Assembly: GCA_001557505.1 (NCBI GenBank)
Contig: LSAX01000008.1
Location: forward strand, 1,860,001-1,924,000
DNA from: Reticulascus tulasneorum
Lineage: Eukaryota; Ascomycota; Sordariomycetes; Glomerellales; Reticulascaceae
Reading direction: 5' to 3'
Length of the DNA stretch: 64,000 nucleotides
Part shown: positions 22,683-33,822 of the stretch, in pieces
How positions within the stretch are numbered: position 1 is the stretch's first letter
How the letters are laid out: each line of letters begins with the position of its first letter
Translations under genes and position numbers: made by a program
Notes under the pieces: generated by a model
Seen by the model: only the letters and a program-made list of their open reading frames with translations
Told to the model about the DNA's origin: nothing
Database searches by the model: none

Positions 22683-22916
22683 CCCCCCGCGTATTTTTAG
22701 GCATCTCCACAGCGGTCTGAAGTGCTGATTGGCTGCCACGTACCTGCCGGAAGGCCGCTGTCGACGACGTATGGAGTATGGCACTGCAAACTCTGATAAC
22801 GGCGGGCGATTGATTGTAGGGCTAAAGTACGGTCAGCCATCTGCAAGTTCACCGACGCAGCATGATGGCTGAATCGTAGATCGGCCAATCTCATTCACAC
22901 TGTGATAATTGTTTCC
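22683..22916 (+). repeat. direct repeat, right copy
   Basis: This 234-bp copy matches 18494-18745 in the same orientation. It starts at CCCCCCGCG and ends at TGATAATTGTTTCCC. The flanks on both sides differ between the copies, so the homology is bounded. Confidence 0.85.
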
Positions 22917-23217
22917 CTTTGCAGCATTTCATCTCACCGCACTTCCTCAGATCTCAGCCCTCCACAGCGTAGTAATACTGGTGTGGCGCACCAGGCGATT
23001 CCAGGCAACCCCCTGTGTCCCTTAGGCTGTCTAGCCGCCCTTCCCTATTGGCCATACCCTGGTCGAATGACCTGCCAAGACTGGGTCCCCGTTCTGCTCA
23101 GCCATGCCGCTCACCGACCGTTGGGTGTTCACTCCCAACTGCATCGTTCATCTGATGTAAAAAGGGCATGTGAGCAGCCTGTCGATGACGATCCGTCTGT
23201 CATTCTGACCCATTCAA

Positions 23218-24985
23218 ATGCCACTGCTTCCCATCCTCGCCGATGCACCGCTTTCCTCCTCTTTTATCATGGTCGGAGGACTGCTGTCAATACCCGGGTT
23301 GTTCAGTCTATTCACGCGACGACTACGACGACGACGAGATCAAGGCGACGAGATAAGGCAACAGAGCATGGGCAGCACCGCGTTCTTCGGCTCGCAAGTT
23401 GGCGGCCAGTCTGTCATCAATTACAGTTACACAGACTTGCCCTGGAAGCTGCTTGCCTACGATGTCCGCTATTTCTTCCAGTTTGCCTGGGCATTGCCGT
23501 GGATTCTGTTCCCGCTGCGACCCTGCGATTCTGGCGACCTCGACGAGCTGTCCTTTACGCGACAAAACGTGTTCTGCATCCTTATCCATTTCATACTGAG
23601 CATTCTTCAAATTGCATTCATCCTATCTCTTCCCTTCACCATCTTGTTCCCCATATGGATGGTTTCATTGTACCTCGCGGCGTTCTTTGCAGTAAATTAC
23701 CTCTTCTGTTTGATGCTGAATGGTAGGGGCGTGGAATACCATTCGGACGAGAGGTACGCAGCGAGGTCCGATGAGCATGCTCATGAGCAGTGGATCTTCT
23801 TGAACGGTGTTGCAGTCGGGTAAGTTGGCACTGTCTCTTTTCTTCCCCTCAAAGCTGACATATCCCAGGGAACACTGGATGCAGAACAACCTCAACAGGC
23901 TGGCACTCACCTTCAAGCGTCCGATTCTCGGCATTCACAACCAGACCTCGGGGATCATCTTCGACGTCGTGGAATGCCTCATCCAGCGCAATTTCGGTTA
24001 CGCGACCTACGATGTACGGATTTGCTACAAGCGACTGAAGCAGACGCTGTACGATCCTCAGTTCTCCAAGGTCGTCTTCATCCTGCACTCGCAAGGCGGC
24101 ATCGAGGGAGGTCTGGTTCTTGATTGGTTGCTCCAGGAGCTCCCTCAGGATCTGCTCTGCAAACTGGAGGTCTACACATTCGGCAATGCGGCGAATCATT
24201 TCAACAACCCCCATCGGCATGTGCTCTCGCAAAAGATTGCGCAAAGCGACCCTGCTGCTGCGGTATCGTTGACGACAACTACCACGACTCAAGCGACGCC
24301 TATCAGCAGCCCGATTTCTCCCCTCACCGCCAACGGTCTCGCCAATGGTCTCGCCAACGGCAATGGACACAGCACGAGTGGCCCATCTCATCCTCCCAGC
24401 CTGCATCAAGAGTCTTCCTTGTCTACAACAACTCAAACTTCATCAGCCGCGCAGGACCGCGCAATCGGCCATGTGGAGCACTATGCACATACCACCGACT
24501 TTGTGGCAATGTGGGGTGTCTTACACTTCTGCACCTCTCTCCCCGCATCGCATGCCATGCCCCGCTTCATCGGACGCCTCTTCGTTCGCGCCTCGGACCG
24601 CGGCGGCCACCAATTCTGCCAGCATTACCTCGACGGGATGTTTCCTCTATCGAGAGATTCGGAGACTGGACAGTTCACCGGAGCTGCGGAGGAGAATGAT
24701 TTCATGGAGAGTCTGGTGCAGGTGGGGGAACAAGGTGGCGCAGGCCAGAACGTAAGAGAGGCTTTTGAGATTACTTGGAATGGAGCTGCCGGGTTTGGGA
24801 GCGGCGTAGTCCCCCCCGAGGTTGAGGTCCATGGCGATCCCGGTGGACGAGGCAGGAGGAGAGATTCGGTGGTGAAGGTCAAGGATCTTAGTCGGCTATG
24901 GCTGTATCGAAACGGCGGGAGCCCGCCGGAGCCGCCGCCGTTGCTAATCTCAGAGAACGGTTTCGTGAGGAACGCAACAATGTAA
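23218..24985 (+). CDS. membrane-anchored lipase-like alpha/beta hydrolase, conserved fungal
   Basis: Two exons (23218-23819 and 23869-24985; 49-nt intron GTAAGT..CCCAG) give 572 aa. The N-terminal third has two long hydrophobic stretches, FFQFAWALPWILFPL and the segment from VFCILIHFILSILQIAFIL through the following YLAAFFAVNYLFCLML, so membrane attachment is likely. After the intron a hydrolase-like domain follows: ILGIHNQTSGIIFD, then the nucleophile elbow HSQGGIEGG, the usual Ser-containing G/H-x-S-x-G of lipases and DUF676-type enzymes. A conserved EHYAHTTDFVAMWGVL may hold the catalytic Asp and His. An Ala/Asn/Ser/Thr-rich insert (about 350-420) is probably disordered. The substrate is unknown. 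The frame is intact, and the family is widespread in Pezizomycotina as far as I recall. Confidence 0.78.
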
Positions 24986-26459
24986 GATTGCCGCTTGTAT
25001 TCAAAGTTCGGTTACATGATCTGGGCTTGGGAGCATCGCATCGGTTCTAGGGATTAGACCAGGCTTCACCTTGGAGTTCTGGGTAGGCATGGCTTGCGGT
25101 TCAGCAAGCCAATAGGTACGTGTTCGGCGATTGGACATAAGATATCGTTATAGCATTCAAGGATAGAGTCTAGTAGTAGTTTATATCAGTATAAGAACAT
25201 GCAATTCTTCAAGCACGATAGCGAGAGGGCGGGTATACTAATTACAAGGCCAACTGGAACAATACCTTTCTGGCCTTTGAAGCTCGGGTACTAGTGGGTG
25301 TGTTGCGTACTTATCGGACTCAGACATGATGAAGCTGGAATATGCTTGCGGCAGAATATCAAGAGGTAAATATGCTGCTCTGTTTCTGACCGAGGTCTAC
25401 GTGGGGGAAGTTGTCTCAGTAGTGTGGGAGGATTATCGGATGGCGCTATGGGGCAACGTGCAGCCGACAGCTCTTGGCTGGCTTCCCTCGGCTTTCGCTT
25501 TCCTGCATCCCCATCGTGGATTTGTCTGCAACAACATGCAACATGATTGCCAGCGGCAACACATGGCTGGTGCCACATCGACTGCATGTGTTACAGACCG
25601 GGGAACTGGCAAGCAAACCGGCCCAACCAAGGGCTGGGCGGATCCATGATTCCCTCCTAAATGTACCTGCTTTGGCACTTAATCCTGTCTTGCGCGAGTT
25701 CGAAATGCAGCAAGCCTACACGGCCACACCTATCACAATCGGGGTTGCATCGGTTTCACAGCTCGCTAGTTCAGCTGCTGCTGTGCCGGCTCTCAACGGA
25801 GCTAAACATGCCGCTCAAGGGCAAGAATACGACATGTTGCAACGTCGGTTGTCAAGGCACATCGCTCGTCTCAGCTCGCAACAGTCAAAAGAATCAGAAG
25901 CAGACCAGGGAATGATTGCATGGAGTGCTCTTATCAGCGGAGAGTATTGACATGGTTTATCGTGCTTGAATACGAGATTTTGGCGTCCGGTAGTTGATTT
26001 AGCCTTATGTCGATCTTTGCGGGGGGGTTTCGCCTTTACTGGTCGAGCCGTTGGTTCTTGGGGTCACACCCTATCCATCGGCTAGTTCCAGCACAACGTT
26101 GACTAAACGAAGTGCTAATTTTAGGGCATTGTGCCGATAGAGATTCATATCTCTCCCATAGGGTGCGTTGTATCAGACCATGACTTATCTGACTTACATA
26201 ATATAGTGTGTGTTCCCAGCCCCAATCCTCTAGGTGGTGCTTTAATATGGGAAGGAGGAGCCTCAAGGAACATTCCCCAATCGCGGAGAGATTCTAACGG
26301 TCAGACGGCTATTTACAGGCCGACTGAGCAGGCTGATAAGATGGAATACGAGCAGCATGTGGCTTAAATGACATCAAGGAGAGCTTCGTATCATCCGAGC
26401 CGTTCTAGGTCGCGGCACAGTTTGCCTGGTCTGGCGGTGACAAGATGGCACGAAACGCA
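24986..26459. other. intergenic region, no gene recognised
   Basis: About 1.5 kb. A plus-strand frame at 25474-25950 is open but lacks motifs and a convincing start context. I see no RNA gene or transposon remnant. Confidence 0.4.
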
Positions 26460-26467
26460 TATATAAA
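26460..26467 (+). promoter_or_regulatory. TATA box of the CBM52 gene
   Basis: TATATAAA lies 125 bp upstream of the start codon at 26592, a plausible core-promoter distance for a filamentous fungus. Confidence 0.5.
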
Positions 26468-26591
26468 GTCAGGTTCTCGGCTCATTGGCTTCAGATTAGG
26501 TAGGCATTCAGACTAGAACGACAAGCTTCTTGAAGAACTTTGGACACTTGATCATTGAAACCAGTGCCAAGAACTTGGGTGAACTTTGAAC

Positions 26592-27393
26592 ATGGCGCGT
26601 CTCTCAACATTGTTTTCAATTGCTCTCCTGAGCTTCGGCACTCAAGGCCTCGCTGCGCTCCTGAACTGCGGACCAGCCCAATACGACCCAACCCAAGTAA
26701 GATCGCACCCCGCACTACCCCTCCAAGAACCCCCTCCTGACATCCTGGCAGTATGTGTGCCACAACAATAATTTCCTCTGCCCAGTCACCGCTGGCGAGC
26801 CATTGAGCTATTGCAATGGCGCATGCTACAGCAAATTCATGTACACGTGCGAAAGCAACGAGCTCAGGACTCTTCCCAAGGTCGAGGGGCCCTTCTCGCT
26901 CAGCGTCTCGAACCCCACGATTCTCGTAAACGGCGAGCCCATCTCCGCCTGCGGTCGTCACTGGTGGATCGGCGGGCCAAGCTGCTCGTACTGTCCCGAG
27001 GTCGTGCCCAGAGACGCGTGCCCTCCAGGAAACACCACTGTCATATATGGCGCCGCGGGAATGGGAGTAATGGTGCCGGGAGGGCAGCTGTACTACCTGG
27101 ACCCGTTCTGGAATATCGGCTACACGGGGGCACACTCTGCATCCGTCCCATCCGGCAGCACCATCGGCGGGTTTGCCGCCTACAAGACCGGCGGTTTCGT
27201 AAACTTGAACCCCGGTGCTTGGGGATGGGCTGCCTGCCCGCCTAGGGCAAGCGGCGGTGGAGGCGAGGATGGACGATGGAATTTGGTGGCGAAGAATGAG
27301 ACGAACGCGGCCAATTTGAACGGTTGCTACGCCGTCAATTTGAAGGTCACGGAGCTGCCAGAGGGGACCCTGGGTGCCTGGCAGTACACATAA
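26592..27393 (+). CDS. secreted CBM52 carbohydrate-binding protein
   Basis: Two exons (26592-26696 and 26752-27393; 55-nt intron GTAAGA..GCAG) give 248 aa. A signal peptide (MARLSTLFSIALLSFGTQG) is followed by a CBM52-type module: LNCGPAQYDPTQYVCHNNN, FLCPV, YCNGACYS and YTC, the Cys-rich pattern seen at the ends of fungal endo-beta-1,3-glucanases. The remaining ~180 aa (ACGRHWWIGGPSCSYCP, LYYLDPFWNIGYTGAHSA, WGWAACPP, ending GAWQYT) belong to the family often annotated as IgE-binding or CBM52 proteins in Aspergillus and Penicillium. There is no catalytic domain. The likely role is binding cell-wall beta-glucan outside the cell, which is inference from the module. The start is fixed by the signal peptide. 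Confidence 0.85.
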
Positions 27394-27823
27394 TAGATGG
27401 CAGGAGCTCAGGCAGGATTGGTGGCTATGCAGAGTGTTGTTCCTTGCCGTGCCTTGGGAGTGGGGAGAAAGACAACATATTCGGTAATTGGATCATAATG
27501 TAATTGGAAAATACAAGCGAAAAAGTCTCTTTATTCAAATACTTAAGCGTTCCAGCATAATCGAGAAACATTTCAACGGCTTCCTACACCGAAGTATCGA
27601 AACGAAGTGAAGGTGAAGACGCCAATCAATTGCCCTGCTTCCCCTATGATGGGGCGTTGTGGCGTCGCGCAAACCCAGGCTTGTTTCAACTACGCCGATG
27701 AAACTTCAGGGGTTCTTCGACCTCGTCGTTAACCCATCTCAACACCAGCGTTCAATTTCGAGATCATGTTTCTTTTCCCTTTCAACTGATTAAATCAGAT
27801 GAAAATTTTCCATAAACGAGCTC
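27394..27823. other. intergenic, no gene seen
   Basis: 3' flank of the CBM52 gene and leader of the SET gene; nothing else supported. Confidence 0.4.
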
Positions 27824-29074
27824 ATGATGATTTTAAGTAACATCGTTCTTCTATCCCTGGTCGCTGCGGGCCGAGCCACTACAGACAGCCAACCCGAGTA
27901 CGCGCGGTTGGTCGACTCGTGTTCCTGGACACCTTTGCTGCCACGATCGGCATGTCAGGCCCTGGACTTTAAGGGAGCTAGTGAAAGATTTCAAAACAAT
28001 CAGACAGATGCGCATCAGCGCCATGAGCCAGCGAAATGGACTGGACCGCACTCGTGCGCGGGGGCATACTGCCTCTTCGCAAACAGAGGCTTCGCACACG
28101 GCCGGGGAATCGCGGTGGTAACAACCCGAGAAAACATGCAGGAAGTAAAGGCGGTAGAGGACCGTCTCGCATTTCAACATCAGACTGGAAGGATCTCGCA
28201 CCCACCGCCGTTCCAGATCACTGAAGTAGAAGGCAAAGGACTGGGCATGATCGCAAACCAGACTCTCAGCCGTGGCAACTCGGTCATGATGTGGACACCA
28301 GTCCTCCTCGTCCACCGCAACTTTATTGATGGCATCCCTCGGGAGCAGCAATACCCCTTGCTTGATGCCGTCACGGCTTTGCTACCCGCAGCAACTCGCC
28401 GCACGTTCATGAAGCAGATGGGCCATTTCGGGGGCCACAAGGTCAGTGACATCATGGCCACCAATTCGTTCCAGATGGATCTCGGCGGTGCGGATGGGTA
28501 TCATTATGGAAATTTCCCGGAAGTGTCGCGGTATAACCACGACTGCAGGCCCAACGTGGCATTCTACATCGATGAGAATCTCGTCCACCACACCACCGCC
28601 GTCCGGTCGGTCAAATCAGGCGAGGAACTCACAATCTCCTACCTTGACCCGCTGGCCGTGAGATCTGAGCGCCAACACCGGGCACGGCGAGCATGGGGCT
28701 TCGACTGCAGCTGCTCTCAATGTAGCGTATCGTCCAAACTGGCATCCAAATCTGACGAGAGACTATTTGAGATTCAACGCTTGGAGAGGGACCTATCCGA
28801 CCTCCAAGCCACGGTCACCACGGCCAAGATTGAACGTTTCATCAAGCTGCACAAGGAGGAGCGGCTTGAGTCCAAGCTCGCGGGTGCATACACCAGTGCC
28901 GCGTTGAATTATAACCTTCTGGGGAGGAACAAGCAAGCTGTGAAGTACGCCAAGCTGTCGATTGAGGCGGGCTTGCTAGAGAGTGGGCCAAGGGCGCCGG
29001 ATCTTGAGGCAATGCGGGCTCTGGTTGCAGATCCAAAGAAGCATTTCACTTGGAAAGGGCGCTTGAAGAGATGA
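27824..29074 (+). CDS. SET-domain protein with N-terminal signal peptide
   Basis: Single exon, 416 aa. A hydrophobic start (MMILSNIVLLSLVAAGRA) is predicted to act as a signal peptide. A Cys-containing spacer follows, then a SET domain at about 131-273: GKGLGMIANQTLSRG, the pseudoknot motif RYNHDCRPN at 236-244, GEELTISYLDPL, and a Cys-rich post-SET CSCSQC at 295-300. SET domains transfer methyl groups from S-adenosylmethionine to lysine. This is the SET5/SMYD-like fungal subgroup rather than a classical histone-tail enzyme, and the substrate is unknown. The C-terminus is helical (tetratricopeptide-like, LAGAYTSAALNYNLLG). A secretory signal on a SET protein is odd, but the subgroup often has one. 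The frame is intact. The upstream gene is on the same strand, but nothing suggests co-regulation. Confidence 0.85.
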   Translation: MMILSNIVLLSLVAAGRATTDSQPEYARLVDSCSWTPLLPRSACQALDFKGASERFQNNQTDAHQRHEPAKWTGPHSCAGAYCLFANRGFAHGRGIAVVTTRENMQEVKAVEDRLAFQHQTGRISHPPPFQITEVEGKGLGMIANQTLSRGNSVMMWTPVLLVHRNFIDGIPREQQYPLLDAVTALLPAATRRTFMKQMGHFGGHKVSDIMATNSFQMDLGGADGYHYGNFPEVSRYNHDCRPNVAFYIDENLVHHTTAVRSVKSGEELTISYLDPLAVRSERQHRARRAWGFDCSCSQCSVSSKLASKSDERLFEIQRLERDLSDLQATVTTAKIERFIKLHKEERLESKLAGAYTSAALNYNLLGRNKQAVKYAKLSIEAGLLESGPRAPDLEAMRALVADPKKHFTWKGRLKR

Positions 29075-29918
29075 TGCCTCGTTCGGAACTTGGAGTTGTG
29101 GTAGGAATGGAACAAGGGATTCGGACGCTGTGCGTGTCTTTACATTAGTTGTATGTACTTTTTGGAGGCCATTGCCAAGCTTTCCATGCTGTTTTCTTTG
29201 CTAAGATAAAGATTCATCTTCCAAGAGTCGCGTCCTCGAGGAGGTTTTGACGATGAATGAATCTTTGGAGGGAGCCAGCTATGGAATCACATACATATGG
29301 CCCTTGGAGAAATATAACTCCAAAGAAGTAACGATGCTCTTAAGGGAACGTCCGGGATATCAAATACAAATAGTCTTATATATGATCCGAGGCAATGAGA
29401 GAAAACCTTTGACCGTACAAAACGCTGATATACTGATTGTGCAACTCCCATTTGGACCCTGTCGTGACACCTTCTTGTCGAATATTGAGATTTGCACCTT
29501 CTCTCCAGTTGTGGACCATTCAACTTTAGGAATCAAAACCATCCAGGTTTAAGCTAAAGACGAGCAAATTATCAATGATGCGGTTGGCGTTGGAAACGTC
29601 CTCGCGAGCCAGAACATGAAATTCTGACCCCTCCTGCGCAAATCAAGTAGTATTTATTCTTCTAATTATGTCGCATTCGTAAACTCGTGTCACTGTGGCC
29701 TACTTCGTCGGCGCGGTTTGTATCATCTCTTCCTTTATTGTAGCCCATGTCTGATTGGACGATAGAAAGCCACCGGGCGGCCTCGGAAAGTGAGGCTGAA
29801 TCTCAAAGCCCACAAGAGAATTGACGACGTCTCACGAATTTGCCATGCATGAGAATTTCTTACCCACACGCCCCTTGAGCTTTATTGGCTTATCACAACA
29901 AAATACCTATAAGCAAAA
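29075..29918. other. intergenic, no gene recognised
   Basis: One plus-strand frame of 101 codons (29247-29552) is open but has no motif or signal peptide. I leave it unassigned. Confidence 0.4.
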
Positions 29919-32093
29919 ATGTCGTTTGGGTGGTCTACCGGCGACATTATTGCCGCTCTTCAACTGCTCAACAAAGTCCGCATCGCACTAAAGGACGTTG
30001 GCGGGGCCTCATCAGATTTTCAAGAGGAGACTGGCTTTCTGCAAAGCTTAAGTACTACCCTCAAACATGTCGAAGCCCTAGAGGCTGCTCCGTTGGAGCA
30101 AGATCTGGCGGAGTCTTTGCAAGACAATATTCAGCATATTTCTGCACCCCTAAACACCTTCTTACGAGATGTCGGGAAATCATTCGACCGTGAGTTGGGA
30201 CACAAGTCGGTGGTAAACTCGTTGGTATCTGCGCCTCGGAAGATACAATGGGCATTAGCAACCTCGAAGAAGGCTAGGGCCCTACGAGACAAGATTTCTG
30301 GCCCTCTCACTGCCATCAACATCCTTATATCTCAGCAGATCCTGTCAGTAAGGATAACACCAGGCAGTGAGGCGTTAGACTAATAGTTCGAAGTCAGATT
30401 TCTCTCCAACTACCCACTGAGATTCAGAATCGAGTGTCACAGACCTTGGATGGCGTTCTCGACGTTAAGATCTCACCGCTGCTGTGCGATATACGAAATA
30501 ATTTGGGAGCTCTTCGCAAATTTCAAGCAACAATTGAACAAGCAGAGAATATAAAGTCAAGCTCCAGCCTTGACACAGAAGACTTCGAAGCGAAACCCAA
30601 CACGACTCCCATCCACCACGGAGGTAATCTTAGATCCGCCATTGGGAAATCAAGTCAATTGATGCCGAGTGGGGAGCCAACTTCGCAAAATGAGACGATA
30701 CGCAGGTACCTTGCATCACATTCAACTCCGCATGAGCAGCGTCCCTGATAAATTGCAGACTAACAGAGATTCCCTAGGGCACATACTAAGATAGACGACA
30801 TGAATCAGTTGCTCGGGTCAATTGGGGACGTTCTGAGAGTGTTGAACGAAGCCCGAGCGACACCAATTCTTTCGTACAAGGCTCCAGGTGCTACTCCTAG
30901 AACCAATAACGTCCGAGACGCTTTCTGGATGCTTCTTTACAGCTTTTACACTCTTGTGAGAGAACTTAGGTTCGTCTCCGGTCCTACAACTGTTATGCCG
31001 TGCATCTGACTGGTACTTGATAGCAATGCACTCTCGCCATACCTGCTCGCAGTATACAGACTGCTTCTCGCCCCACTACTATCCCCCTCTATTTCCCGGG
31101 GTCTCCTTCATTCTCTTGAGAATGGAGTGTTTTTGGAAGATGCGCTAGGACGGAGGAGCATTCTCTCAATGGATTATGTGCAGACTTGGGAGGTGTGAAG
31201 CTCCAAAAGCCTAACCTTGATCGTGCTAACTAGCGAAAGACACTCCGCATGACTTTGACGTATTGGTTCAGAGGATGCCCCGGCGAAGAAAACGTTAAAG
31301 CAGGATTCTACTTCCTTCTCAATCCTGTCAATAATGATCAGGTCATTGGCAAGCAACAATGGGCAGATGCAATTGCACCGGGAGCGAAAGTCAATATGTC
31401 GATGATTGTTCAGGCCAAGTCATGGACGGGGGGCAATATTTGTCCTAATTGCGGAAACTACTCCGGCCCATTATCTACTGGGATCTCTAACATTTGGTAA
31501 GCTACCCATATTTTGACAACGAAAGGATTATCTCTCCATGGCTAACACCGGCCAGTTCATCATGCAAGCTTGAGTTCTATTATAACTCTATTACCAACGA
31601 GCTGGAGAAACGCCAAGAAGATGAAGCCCAAATGCTCAAACGGTTTCTAGCAGGCAAAGCATTGGAAGATATCTCCAAGGAGAAATCGTTCAGCTCCATT
31701 GAATCCTCGCTGATTCCAATGGCAATACCCACTCGGGCTCAAACAGACGACTATATAAAGGGCACCTTCAAAAGAGTATACATGATATCAAAGCAAAGAG
31801 AGTCACTACCCAATGACATCCGTTTGGTAGATGATACAGCTTTGTCATCGTACTTTAGGGATAGGTTTACAATTCATGACCCATCGCTAGAGCCACCAGA
31901 GTTCAGTCCCAGACTCTCGAATAACCTTCCCAAACTTCTCCAAAAGTACAGCAGCGGCATTACCACCGAAACTATTTTCAGCACCTCATCCTTCAAGGAC
32001 GATCAGCGCAGCTATGCGCCTTTCACTTTTGCCCATTACAATTATGCCCATTACAATAATCCACACTTCAAACCGGAAGAGTGGAGGCCATAG
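29919..32093 (+). CDS. STAND-type N-terminus, ubiquitin-like domain and zinc-ribbon protein
   Basis: Six exons (29919-30347, 30398-30705, 30778-30969, 31024-31192, 31234-31496, 31556-32093), all with GT..AG introns and kept frame, give 632 aa. The N-terminus (MSFGWSTGDIIAALQLL) matches the helical fungal domain found at the start of many NLR and STAND proteins. A coiled middle follows. At about 345-425 lies a fungal ubiquitin-like domain (ULD_2 type): FLEDALGRRSILSMDYVQTW, then FRGCPGEENVKAGFY, LLNPVN and WADAIAPGAKVNMSMIV. Directly after it, C436-x2-C439 and C454-x2-C457 form a probable zinc ribbon; the last intron splits it. There is no NTPase. Proteins of this layout are numerous in Pezizomycotina and are thought to be signalling or self/non-self components, but none is well characterised to my knowledge. 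Confidence 0.72.
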
Positions 32094-32292
32094 GATGACT
32101 ATGAAATCACGCCCCTGGAGAAAGGACGAAAGAGAAGGGTATATGAGAGGGGCATCAGCTTGTAAAATATGCTTGGGATATGTTCGGTTATGTATATCCC
32201 GGGAGACTCAAACCGAAGACATGAACCATGTCGTAGGCCAAATCTTCAAGTGGTAATTCAGTTGCGGAGGGTTATGGAATATCTCTTTATAA

Positions 32293-33486
32293 CCTGGGAT
32301 TTCATCATTCTGGGCCGAACTGCAACAGAGCTGATGGCCTTTATTAATGTTGTTGGCATTGGTGGGCTCTTTAAGTTGCAGGGTTTTCGCTATCGGAGGA
32401 TGCTGGAGCACGTAATCGGTTACACCAACATGGCAGGCCTCAGGGTCCTCATGTGAATGGTGGACGCAGACACACGTTTCCAGTGGCCTATCTAGGCCAT
32501 TCTCAAAATGGCAATTGTGTAATCCCAACATCCAATTACAGACCCTCAAAACCCAGGGGGCAGGAGAGCATATGGTTTATTAGACAACTCGTATTTCTGG
32601 GGAAACAGTTTCAATGAGCAAACTCTGGCGGCCAGTCAATCACCCACTGCTTCATTGCGTGTCTGATTGTCTCCTTATACACTTGATATCGAAGGCATTA
32701 ACGAGAGAATAAGAGCTGCTTTAGTTCAACCTCTCTAAAAGCAGGTTAGAACGATTGATAATAGATGCTCAAAGATAACCAAACTATTATCAAGATGATA
32801 GAAACTAATCGTTATTAGATACCCATATTACTCCCTCCCGTTAGCAATATTTCCCCCGGGTATATAACTTTAAAGATAAACGTTAATACCTTGGGATGAT
32901 TTGCAGCCGTTATGTTAACTATTATAAATAATAGAAGAATAAGACAGGCGTCTGAGAACTAGGACGGTAGAAATCGCTCGACGTGAGGGGCAACTCTAAG
33001 ATATAAGATATATATAATATAGAATTTTACTTTTAGATAATACTTGTTTTTTTTTACATAACGGTTAGATATAATTTTACTATTTATTAGCCTTTTACGT
33101 ATTTTCCTTATTTCTTTAGATGTTATAGATAAGCTATTAAATATATTACCAAATACAGTGTTTATTTATAAAACAACATAATAAGCTATATAAAATTAGA
33201 TCAGAATTATTATTAAGTTATAATATAAAAGGTAACTTTAATAAAAAGTTAGACATCAGTAATAATAACGTAAACTTAAGATTACTAGCTGTTAAGTATA
33301 TAGAAAACTAGTTCCTTCCGAGACCAGAATGTCATCCTCTCCGTTGAGATAGTGTTATCCCCAAGATTGTCATTAAGACCTCATATACTTTTCTGCCCCT
33401 CCGAAACGAATAGACCACTACCAGCCAGCCTGGAGCACTTGTTAGTATTATCCTGGAATGCTCTCGCTCCTGAAGTAGTACACAAG
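32293..33486. repeat. RIP-mutated duplicate of 35795-37075
   Basis: This block aligns along its whole length with 35795-37075. It begins inside the first codons of a DUF4238 gene (minus strand, ATGATG start with a G-to-A change in the third codon) and ends inside the 3' part of the small secreted protein gene. From about 32750 on it is strongly AT-shifted: where copy 2 has GACGCCCACGCC this copy has GATACCCATATT. The differences are almost all C-to-T or G-to-A. Confidence 0.85.
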
Positions 33487-33822
33487 CCTCCAGCGCCTCA
33501 AGTCAAGGTTTCTTCCCGTCCAGAAGGAAGTAAAGATAGCAGATTTCTTGAAAAAGTGTGTTTCAATCGCCCGTGACACCTAATCTGCAGTCGCGAGTCT
33601 ATTGCAGAATCAATATCAGTCTGTTTATATTCCGATCAGGTCAAGAGGTAACGCAACCACGATTCTTGATGGCATGAGCAAGTTTGATTGCCTATCGATA
33701 ACATGGCGTCCTTCAGATTCGAAGACACCTAGTGGATTCTAACCTAGGCCATTTAACCAAAATTTCCTTGAGCATGTATGTCACATCTGAATAGTGTAAG
33801 CAATATAAGCTTGAAGAGATTC
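33487..33822. other. spacer downstream of the DUF4238 gene
   Basis: No gene is visible; probably 3' flank of the DUF4238 gene and divergent remains of the left duplicate. Confidence 0.35.

Noticed and set aside
18494..22916. LTR retrotransposon with long terminal repeats
   Set aside because: The repeat ends lack TG..CA, no primer-binding or polypurine site was seen, and the interior encodes no gag or reverse transcriptase.
25474..25950. 158-codon plus-strand gene
   Set aside because: No motif and poor start context; the residue composition does not resemble a conserved protein.
26755..27393. Independent gene starting at GTG 26755
   Set aside because: It is the second exon of the CBM52 gene; the signal peptide exon joins it in frame through a clear intron.
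27851..28591. Minus-strand frames opposite the SET gene
   Set aside because: They lie entirely inside the SET coding sequence and lack any family signature.
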